Below are positions 1 to 4,886 of a DNA stretch of 6,043 nucleotides, piece by piece (position 1 is the first letter of the stretch; each line of letters opens with the position of its first letter). Under the pieces are notes generated by a model. The model searched no databases, was not told the DNA's origin, and saw only the letters and a list, made by a program, of their open reading frames with translations. The stretch is taken from the NCBI GenBank assembly GCA_946549475.1, contig CAMNQO010000107.1, positions 1 to 6,043 of the forward strand, given 5' to 3'. The translations under genes were made by a program, and so were the position numbers. The stretch is from an uncultured Bacteroidales bacterium. Lineage in GTDB: Bacteria > Bacteroidota > Bacteroidia > Bacteroidales > UBA932.

Positions 1-66
1 GGCAAAAAGTGCCGCCGAAAGGCAGAGCGCTGCGACAAGGAGAAACAAGCGGCGGAAATGGTCCAT
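1..66 (-). CDS. 5' end of a divergent gene for an exported protein (signal peptide only, runs off the left edge)
   Basis: Read on the minus strand, an ATG at 66-64 opens 22 uninterrupted codons to the window edge. They translate as MDHFRRLFLL followed by VAALCLSAALFA. This is a textbook Sec signal peptide: short basic n-region (His3, Arg5, Arg6), a hydrophobic core of about 14 residues, and small residues toward the end that fit signal peptidase I cleavage at or just beyond residue 22. Cys15 is preceded by Leu, so it is a poor lipobox and a lipoprotein is unlikely. A Bacteroidetes -7 box lies 17 bases upstream of the ATG (84-91, minus), nearly the same spacing as at the ATPase gene in this window. 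The mature protein is outside the window, so no function can be given. The gene is divergent from the Fic gene. Its presence is a strong reason not to start the Fic protein at the GTG at position 9. Confidence 0.7.
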   Translation of the reverse strand, partial: MDHFRRLFLLVAALCLSAALFA

Positions 67-83
67 ACAGATGCGATTTCCCG

Positions 84-91
84 CAAAATTA
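84..91 (-). promoter_or_regulatory. -7 promoter box for the divergent signal-peptide gene
   Basis: On the minus strand the sequence is TAATTTTG, an exact match to the Bacteroidetes -7 consensus TAnnTTTG. It ends 17 bases before the ATG of the gene at 66-1. No TTTG is found 19-21 bases upstream, where the -33 element should be; a short inverted repeat (110-127) covers that position instead. This is a sequence match only. Confidence 0.5.
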
Positions 92-149
92 CGCATTTTT
101 CGGAAAACGCGGTATCATTCGTTACCGGGGACAGAAATCCAATAAATTC

Positions 150-162
150 TTGTCAAGATTTT
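150..162 (+). repeat. Left copy of a 13-bp direct repeat flanking the Fic gene
   Basis: TTGTCAAGATTTT occurs here and again, exactly, at 1341-1353, just before the start codon of the HAD gene. With a one-base gap the match extends into the following GA. The two copies bracket the low-GC Fic segment. They could mark the seam of an insertion, or could be related binding sites, since this copy forms most of the left palindrome of the Fic operator array. Confidence 0.55.
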
Positions 163-206
163 TGACATTTATTTTTACATCTGTCAAAAATTTGCCAATT
201 TTGACA
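151..206 (+). promoter_or_regulatory. Array of TGTCAA/TTGACA inverted repeats at the 5' end of the Fic gene (putative operator)
   Basis: Two palindromic units are visible. The first (151-167) is TGTCAA-N5-TTGACA with perfect 6-bp arms. The second (182-206) is TGTCAAAA-N9-TTTTGACA with perfect 8-bp arms, and its spacer contains a further imperfect half-site (TTTGCCA, 191-197). The unit centres (159 and 194) are 35 bp apart. A near-match to a -7 box, TACATCTG (176-183; consensus TAnnTTTG with one mismatch), lies between and partly under the units, so a bound protein could occlude the promoter. The regulator is not identified. The C-terminal winged-helix region of the Fic protein makes autoregulation possible, but that is inference. 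Confidence 0.5.
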
Positions 207-1217
207 CTTGAAGAAAAATCCCTGGCTTGCTTGAAAGGGTTGGCTGCAACATTGCCCAATCAATCCATTTTTGTAAATACCATTGCGCTAAGGGAAGCCA
301 AGGCCAGTAGTGCCATTGAGAACATTTTCACTACGGACGATGAACTGTATCGCTCTCTTTCCTACCAGGATGACGATTATCTTGATGGCCCGGCAAAAGA
401 AATTCTACACTACCGTGAGGCCCTTTGGAAAGGCTATAAAGACATTACGCGCGATAAAAAGCTATCCATAGAAGCAATAATCGACATTTACAGGGAAGTA
501 AAGCGCACCCGGGATGGCATTCGTCCGTACCAGGCCGAAGTCGTCATCAAAAAACGTGGCTGGGGCTCTCTCATTGCGGAAACAGTATACACGCCTCCTC
601 GCGGGAAAGGCGTTGTGGAGCAGAAATTAAAAATGCTTGTTGAGTTCCTTAACGATGATGAGAAGTACCCGTTGGACCCGCTGCTGAAGATGGGAATGGC
701 GCATTATCAGTTTGAGGCTATTCACCCTTTTAGAGACGGCAATGGAAGAACGGGGAGAATTCTGTGTATTCTCTATCTAATCCAAAAGGGCCTTCTGGAT
801 TTGCCGATTTTATACCTCAGTGCTTATATCGTTGAGCATAAGGACGAATATTATTATACGCTTGGCAATGTGACTGGAACGCAAAGATGGGAAGAATGGC
901 TGTTATATATGCTTGAAGCCGTTTCCCAGACATCCGAGTATACGATTGACAAAATCAACCGCATCACGGCTTTGATGAACAAGACGCAAAGTATTATAGC
1001 GTCCAGCAAGTATTCGGTCTCCCGCCTGGATACGCCAAAACTGTTTGAGCAGCCGTACATCCGTCCTAAGAATCTGCTCTCAGAGAAAATCAAGAGCATC
1101 AATACCGCAAAGAAATATCTGTCCGAACTGGAGGAGCTGGGACTTTTGTCAAAACAGCGGATGGGAAAGGAGTATGTCTGGTTCAATACAGACCTGATGA
1201 ACATACTTACGGATTAA
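162..1217 (+). CDS. Fic-family protein (class II, N-terminal inhibitory motif; probable protein AMPylase)
   Basis: Fic enzymes usually transfer AMP from ATP to a hydroxyl side chain of a target protein. The catalytic loop HPFRDGNGRTGR is encoded at 723-758 and matches HxFx(D/E)GNGRxxR, with the catalytic His and the Asp-Gly-Asn-Gly-Arg anion loop intact. The motif SSAIEN at 306-323 matches the inhibitory (S/T)xxxE(G/N), whose Glu blocks productive ATP binding in self-inhibited Fic proteins. Because it precedes the Fic core in the same chain this is class II, needing no separate antitoxin. A flap segment (around YTPPRG, 579-608) should align the target. The last 50 or so residues look like a winged helix. 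The start is uncertain: the only GTG in frame (9) would overlap the divergent signal-peptide gene, and no ATG exists before the core. TTG codons at 150, 162, 192 and 201 are candidates; 162 keeps the NLPIL stretch that resembles the start of Fic_N domains. G+C is well below that of the next genes, suggesting transfer. The target is unknown. Confidence 0.85.
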   Translation: MTFIFTSVKNLPILTLEEKSLACLKGLAATLPNQSIFVNTIALREAKASSAIENIFTTDDELYRSLSYQDDDYLDGPAKEILHYREALWKGYKDITRDKKLSIEAIIDIYREVKRTRDGIRPYQAEVVIKKRGWGSLIAETVYTPPRGKGVVEQKLKMLVEFLNDDEKYPLDPLLKMGMAHYQFEAIHPFRDGNGRTGRILCILYLIQKGLLDLPILYLSAYIVEHKDEYYYTLGNVTGTQRWEEWLLYMLEAVSQTSEYTIDKINRITALMNKTQSIIASSKYSVSRLDTPKLFEQPYIRPKNLLSEKIKSINTAKKYLSELEELGLLSKQRMGKEYVWFNTDLMNILTD

Positions 1218-1325
1218 GATCGCTTGAAGTATTCTGTTGATTATCATAATCTGGATAAGGATATTTTGTCATTTCAAATTTAGCGATTTTCTTCGGATGC
1301 AGGACAAAATTCCGGGATTTTTCGA

Positions 1326-1333
1326 TACCTTTG
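1326..1333 (+). promoter_or_regulatory. Probable -7 promoter box of the HAD-NagX operon
   Basis: TACCTTTG matches the Bacteroidetes consensus TAnnTTTG exactly and lies 26 bases before the ATG at 1360. No clear TTTG is seen 19-21 bases upstream, so the -33 element is weak or absent. The right copy of the 13-bp repeat (1341-1353) falls between this box and the start codon. Confidence 0.45.
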
Positions 1334-1340
1334 CCGACGT

Positions 1341-1353
1341 TTGTCAAGATTTT
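1341..1353 (+). repeat. Right copy of the 13-bp direct repeat, in the HAD gene leader
   Basis: TTGTCAAGATTTT is identical to 150-162. Here it continues into a degenerate palindrome, TGTCAA-N4-TTGAAA, placed between the probable -7 box and the ATG of the HAD gene. It would suit a repressor site or an insertion seam. Exact 13-base identity between two short intergenic stretches is unlikely by chance, though both are AT-rich. Confidence 0.5.
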
Positions 1354-1359
1354 GAAAAG

Positions 1360-2415
1360 ATGAAAAAGCATTTCCTTCTCATTGCCATCTTTATGGCTGC
1401 GGTGTTCACTGGCTGCGAAAAGGCCAATCCTGACCAGCCGAAACCGCACAATTATTTTACCCTGTGGAACAACTGCGAGGCTCTGACCGCGCTTGAGGCG
1501 TATGTGGAGGATGTCACCAATCCGAGTTCGGCAAACTTCATCAAAGCGGAAGACCGGATTGCCACCTTCGATATGGACGGCACCTTCGTCGGTGAACTCT
1601 ACCCCACCTATTTTGAATACAATCTGCTGGAATACCGCGCCTTGGACGACCCCGACTACAAGGACATCGCCCCGGAAGACGTAAGGGAAGCCGCCCAGGA
1701 CATCCGCAATTTTGTCCGCAACGGGACCAAACTGCCCGACCGTTTCGATATGAAGCACGCCTATGCCGCCGCCAAGGCGTACGCCGGAATGACGCTCGCG
1801 GAATTTGACCGCTACGTGAAGGCGTACGCCGCCAAAAAGGCGAACGGCTTCACCGGAATGACCTACGGACAGGGTTTCTACCAGCCGATGCTTCAGGTTT
1901 TCGAATATCTCAAGGACAACGGCTTCACCTTCTATGTCGTTTCCGGTTCCGACCGCTTCATCTGCCGTTCGCTGGTCGAGCCGCTCGGCATCGCGCCCAA
2001 CCGCGTCATCGGGATGGATGTCAAGCTCAAATCTTCCAAGCAGGGAGAAACGCCGGGCGTCGAATACACGATGGGAAAGGAAGAAGACATCGTCCGTACC
2101 GACGAACTGATCATCAAGAACCTCAAGACGAACAAGGTCCTGCAAATCACGCAGGAAATCGGGAAAGTCCCGGTCCTGTCCTTCGGCAACAGCGGAGGCG
2201 ACCAGGCGATGCACAATTTCTGTCTCAGCAATTCGTACAAGTGCGCCGCCTTTATGCTCATCGCCGATGACGAAGACCGCGACCACGCCAACCGGGAAAA
2301 AGCCCTCAACCTGGGCAAGACCTGGCGTGAAGCCGGCTATCACGTCATCTCGATGCGGGACGATTTCAAGACCATCTACGGCGAAGGCGTCCAAAAGACG
2401 GACTTCTCCTTCTGA
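1360..2415 (+). CDS. Lipoprotein HAD-superfamily phosphatase (phosphoserine phosphatase-like fold)
   Basis: The 351-residue product begins MKKHFLLIAIFMAAVFTGC, a signal peptide with a lipobox (FTGC) and lipidation expected at Cys19, so it should be anchored in the envelope, facing the periplasm or outside. HAD motif I is DMDGT (residues 71-75) with nucleophile Asp71 and acid/base Asp73. Motif II is the Ser in VVSGS (193-197), a Lys before LSFGNSGGD (probably Lys269) would be motif III, and GNSGGD (276-281) is motif IV for Mg2+ binding. All catalytic parts are present, so it is probably an active phosphomonoesterase; the substrate cannot be read from sequence. About 120 residues between motifs I and II form a helical cap. 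The frame opens at 1237, but the ATG at 1360 is chosen because the signal peptide starts there and a -7 box and the direct repeat lie just upstream. Its TGA shares a base with the ATG of the next gene, so the two are translated together. Confidence 0.88.
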   Translation: MKKHFLLIAIFMAAVFTGCEKANPDQPKPHNYFTLWNNCEALTALEAYVEDVTNPSSANFIKAEDRIATFDMDGTFVGELYPTYFEYNLLEYRALDDPDYKDIAPEDVREAAQDIRNFVRNGTKLPDRFDMKHAYAAAKAYAGMTLAEFDRYVKAYAAKKANGFTGMTYGQGFYQPMLQVFEYLKDNGFTFYVVSGSDRFICRSLVEPLGIAPNRVIGMDVKLKSSKQGETPGVEYTMGKEEDIVRTDELIIKNLKTNKVLQITQEIGKVPVLSFGNSGGDQAMHNFCLSNSYKCAAFMLIADDEDRDHANREKALNLGKTWREAGYHVISMRDDFKTIYGEGVQKTDFSF

Positions 2416-3530
2416 TGAAGCGCCTGCTTTCACTGGACGCCCTGCGGGGGTTCGATATGTTCTTCATTATGGGCGGGGCGGCATTGATATCCGCCCTTTG
2501 CGCCTTGTTTCCGGACGGGAGCGACTCCTGGCTCGCCTTGCAGATGAAACACGCCCGCTGGGACGGTTTTCAGCAGCACGACACCATCTTTCCCCTCTTT
2601 CTTTTTATCGCAGGCATATCATTTCCGTTCTCCTACGCCAAGTCCCAATCATTGGGATTGAGCCGCAAAGCGCAGTACGGCAAGATTGCGCGGCGGGTAT
2701 GCCTGCTGATTGTGCTGGGCGGGGTCTATAACGGCATCCTGAAACTGGATTTTGCCCACACCCGCTATCTGAGCGTGCTGGGACGCATCGGTCTGGCCTG
2801 GGGCATCGCCGCCACCATTCGGATGAACACAAAAACCGTGACCCGGGCCTTCATTGCGACCCTCCTGCTTGTCGGCTATTGGCTGCTGATTCGTTTCGTC
2901 CCCGCGCCGGACTATCCGGATGCGGGCGTATATTCGATGGAAGGAAACATCGTGGGATGGGTGGACCGGCAAATCGTACCGGGCCGCCTGTACCGGGACA
3001 TTTTCGACCCGGAAGGCCTTCTGAGCACACTGCCCGCCATCGTGACCGCCCTGCTGGGAATGTTTACCGGTGACTTTGTCCGCCGCGATGAAAAGACGCG
3101 ACTTCTCGGAAAACCTCTGACGGGAGGATACAAGAGCCTCTGGATGCTGCTGGCGGCCGCCGCGATGCTATGCGCCGGCCTGCTCTGGAGCCTGGATTTC
3201 CCCATCAACAAATCCCTCTGGTCGAGTTCTTTCGTCCTGGTCGCAGCGGCATATTCCCTAGGGCTTTTCGCCCTCTTTTACTGGGTCATCGATGTCAAAG
3301 GATGGAAAGGCTGGGCACACTGTTTTGAAATCATCGGACTGAATTCCATCACCATCTATCTTCTCCAGAGAATCGTCTCGCTGGAGAGCGCCAACGAATA
3401 TCTGCTGGCAGGACTTGCCGGCAAACTGTCCCCCGAATGGGGCGCCGTCCTGCTGGCGGCCGGCTATCTCGCCATCAGTTGGCTGCTGCTCGCCTTCCTC
3501 TATAGGAAAAAGACCTTCCTGAAAGTGTGA
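2415..3530 (+). CDS. Multi-pass membrane protein of the NagX/HGSNAT acyltransferase family (DUF5009/DUF1624-like)
   Basis: The 371-residue product has the family's hallmark start RLLSLDALRGFDMFFIMGG (residues 3-21), then KHARWDG (45-51) and HDTIFPLFLFIAGISFPFSY (55-74). In human heparan-alpha-glucosaminide N-acetyltransferase the corresponding HASWNG segment carries the histidine implicated in acetyl transfer from acetyl-CoA across the membrane; His46 is the equivalent here. I count about ten hydrophobic segments, near residues 13-32, 57-75, 95-110, 119-135, 145-161, 205-220, 241-260, 270-292, 303-320 and 343-363, and the tail is basic (YRKKTFLK). In bacteria such proteins often sit with amino-sugar genes (NagX), and they are proposed to acetylate, deacetylate or move amino sugars across the inner membrane. 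The start codon overlaps the HAD stop (TGATG), implying coupled translation. A plausible joint role is handling of a phosphorylated or acylated sugar in the envelope; that is inference. A strong hairpin follows the stop. Confidence 0.85.
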   Translation: MKRLLSLDALRGFDMFFIMGGAALISALCALFPDGSDSWLALQMKHARWDGFQQHDTIFPLFLFIAGISFPFSYAKSQSLGLSRKAQYGKIARRVCLLIVLGGVYNGILKLDFAHTRYLSVLGRIGLAWGIAATIRMNTKTVTRAFIATLLLVGYWLLIRFVPAPDYPDAGVYSMEGNIVGWVDRQIVPGRLYRDIFDPEGLLSTLPAIVTALLGMFTGDFVRRDEKTRLLGKPLTGGYKSLWMLLAAAAMLCAGLLWSLDFPINKSLWSSSFVLVAAAYSLGLFALFYWVIDVKGWKGWAHCFEIIGLNSITIYLLQRIVSLESANEYLLAGLAGKLSPEWGAVLLAAGYLAISWLLLAFLYRKKTFLKV

Positions 3531-3537
3531 AGCGTAT

Positions 3538-3586
3538 TTATAATTTGCGGAATCGTCAAATTTTTGGGCGATTCCGCAGATTATAA
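3538..3586. terminator. Bidirectional hairpin between converging genes
   Basis: Left arm 3538-3555 and right arm 3569-3586 pair over 18 positions, 17 Watson-Crick plus one G-U, around a 13-base loop (3556-3568). The core is GCGGAATCG against CGATTCCGC, and the outer ends are AT-rich, giving U-rich tails on both strands. It begins 8 bases after the stop of the NagX-like gene and lies 17 bases beyond the stop of the converging ATPase gene, so it can end transcription from both sides. Confidence 0.8.
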
Positions 3587-3595
3587 TTCAGCGAA

Positions 3596-3603
3596 GGGGG
3601 GGG
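3596..3603. repeat. Run of eight G abutting the ATPase stop codon
   Basis: Eight consecutive G lie directly next to the stop codon of the minus-strand ATPase gene (TGA, complement of 3604-3606), read as eight C on that strand. It lies after the stop and cannot alter the ATPase frame. It falls at the change from high to low G+C and may mark the module edge, or may vary in length between strains. Confidence 0.45.
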
Positions 3604-4800
3604 TCAATATAAAAAGCCGCAAAGCCAGAGCGGGAACTTCTTTCCTACAGGAAACTCCATTTCATCAGCAAAAACATATGAATCCGGTATGTCGGCAATC
3701 TGGTCAAAGTTTTTGTCCTTCCCGCCGACCTCTATGGTATAATTGCCATCAACAAGGAAGTCTCCTGTGCTTTTTCCGTATTCAACTTCGTGTTCCTTCG
3801 ATAATTGATTCACGAAAAAGCATTCACGGACCGTTCCTATATTTTCTTTGCGCGCCAATGCATACAGTATGTTTGTATTATGCACATAAATCTTGTCCGG
3901 TTTCTGCATTTTCGTCACGGAATCATTCTTGGAGTACAACAGGTGGAGCAGTTCGGCCTTCTTCATTCCGGACAGGTAACTCAATACGGTAGCCTTGTTC
4001 AGTTCCAGGTAAGATGAAAGCTTGGCAATATTCACTTCATACGGCAGATTGTTGCAAAGGAACATAAGCATTGCTTTCAGTTTTCTTGTATAAGCAGGTT
4101 CGACCCCGCAGAAAACGGTCATCTCCTGCTCTATGATGAAGTTGACAACATTCTCCAGACGGTTGTAATAATCATCTATATCTCCGTCATAGAAAGGATA
4201 GTATCCGGCCCGCAGATACTTTTCGAAAAGTGCTTGGGGATGACACAACTTGCAGACCTCGTCACAGATGGAATCCGCATTGGAGAATATTTCTTCAAGT
4301 GTGTAAACAGGCAGTGCAATCCCTTGATAAAAGCGGAGGTACTCCCTGAAAGACAAGCCCAGGAGGTCATAGCTCAGCACTCGTCTTGACAAATCTGCAT
4401 CCGCATTCAGTATCTGGAGCAGGGATGGGCCCGTAAATGTAATCTTCATTTTGGGGTACAGGTCCAGAATTTCTTTTATCTCCTTGCTCCATGTGGGGTA
4501 CTTGTGCACCTCATCCAGGAAGAGATGCTCGCCGCCACGAAGATGGAATTGTTCGGCGAGTTCCAGAAGTGAATGTTCCGTAAAATACATACTGTCCATT
4601 ACACAGTATAAGGCGACACCTGCCTGTACACCGTAATTCAGTTTTATGTATTGGCGCATAAGCGTTGTTTTTCCAACCCCCCGCGAACCGCGAATTGCAA
4701 CCAATTGTTTTTCCCATTTGATCGTATTCATCGAGTCTCGGACAATGTCGGTGCCGACTTGTGATATGAGCGCACGATGTTTTTTATACAGTGTTTCCAT
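3604..4800 (-). CDS. AAA-type ATP-binding protein with C-terminal DUF4143-like region (COG1373 type)
   Basis: The 398-residue product begins METLYKKHR. Walker A is GSRGVGKT (residues 38-45) and Walker B is HLFLDEVHK (92-100), followed by a sensor-like FTGPS (122-126; relatives usually have FTGSS) and ADLSRR (135-140). Next come a winged-helix-like stretch (about 256-290, including LSSYLELNKATVLSYL) and a C-terminal region with GDFLVDG then IEVGGK, recalling the degenerate PD-(D/E)XK fold of DUF4143. The ending PLWLCGFLY is typical of the family, so the protein is complete. Such ATPases are abundant and much transferred in Bacteroidetes; their role is not established. The frame extends to a TTG at 4821, but that codon lies inside the -7 box, so the ATG at 4800 is chosen. 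G+C is far below that of the neighbouring receptor gene. It is the only gene on its transcript and is probably controlled by the two palindromes upstream. Confidence 0.88.
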   Translation of the reverse strand: METLYKKHRALISQVGTDIVRDSMNTIKWEKQLVAIRGSRGVGKTTLMRQYIKLNYGVQAGVALYCVMDSMYFTEHSLLELAEQFHLRGGEHLFLDEVHKYPTWSKEIKEILDLYPKMKITFTGPSLLQILNADADLSRRVLSYDLLGLSFREYLRFYQGIALPVYTLEEIFSNADSICDEVCKLCHPQALFEKYLRAGYYPFYDGDIDDYYNRLENVVNFIIEQEMTVFCGVEPAYTRKLKAMLMFLCNNLPYEVNIAKLSSYLELNKATVLSYLSGMKKAELLHLLYSKNDSVTKMQKPDKIYVHNTNILYALARKENIGTVRECFFVNQLSKEHEVEYGKSTGDFLVDGNYTIEVGGKDKNFDQIADIPDSYVFADEMEFPVGKKFPLWLCGFLY

Positions 4801-4818
4801 TGCAAGATTGTTTGGGGG

Positions 4819-4850
4819 CAAATATACAAAAGGTTACTTGAATAACCAAA
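4819..4850 (-). promoter_or_regulatory. Consensus Bacteroidetes promoter of the ATPase gene
   Basis: On the minus strand TTTG (4850-4847), 20 bases, then TATATTTG (4826-4819). This matches TTTG-N19-21-TAnnTTTG completely and is the best promoter in the window. The -7 box ends 18 bases before the ATG at 4800, leaving a leader of only about ten to fifteen bases. The 16-bp palindrome at 4832-4847 fills most of the spacer. Confidence 0.75.
4832..4847. promoter_or_regulatory. 16-bp palindromic box 1 inside the ATPase promoter (putative operator)
   Basis: GGTTACTTGAATAACC: 5-bp arms GGTTA/TAACC around six bases. It lies between the -33 and -7 elements and touches the -33 box, so a bound protein should exclude RNA polymerase. 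Its reverse complement matches box 2 at 14 of 16 positions. Confidence 0.65.
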
Positions 4851-4864
4851 ATATTGCAAATAAT

Positions 4865-4880
4865 GGTTAGTCAAATAACC
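4865..4880. promoter_or_regulatory. 16-bp palindromic box 2 upstream of the ATPase promoter (putative operator)
   Basis: GGTTAGTCAAATAACC has the same arms and spacer length as box 1. The centres (4839.5 and 4872.5) are 33 bp apart, close to three helical turns, so both could be bound on one face of the DNA. It ends 6 bases short of the receptor gene stop at 4887. Candidate binders include the winged-helix part of the ATPase itself; this is inference. Confidence 0.6.
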
Positions 4881-4886
4881 GTTGGC

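Noticed and set aside
9..161. N-terminal extension of the Fic protein from the GTG at position 9
   Set aside because: It overlaps the divergent signal-peptide gene and its promoter, reads through the operator array, and its sequence (Gly/Arg-rich, low complexity) does not resemble any Fic_N start.
1..166. A second open plus-strand frame from the left edge ending in TGA at 164-166, as if the tail of an upstream gene
   Set aside because: It is antisense to the signal-peptide gene, has no recognisable motif, and covers the divergent promoter and palindromes; the open frame follows from high G+C.
1237..1359. Extra 41 residues at the start of the HAD protein
   Set aside because: They precede a complete lipoprotein signal peptide and cover the probable promoter and the 13-bp repeat.
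1207..2433. A 408-codon minus-strand frame antisense to the HAD gene
   Set aside because: The plus strand has a lipobox and all HAD motifs; the minus-strand product has no recognisable domain and is a shadow of G+C-rich codon bias.
3564..3992. Plus-strand frame opposite the ATPase C-terminus
   Set aside because: It begins inside the terminator hairpin and runs antisense to a complete, recognisable ATPase.
4832..4880. Two spaced palindromes considered as a minimal CRISPR array
   Set aside because: Only two units, inverted relative to each other, 17-base spacer, located on a promoter, with no cas gene; an operator pair explains them better.
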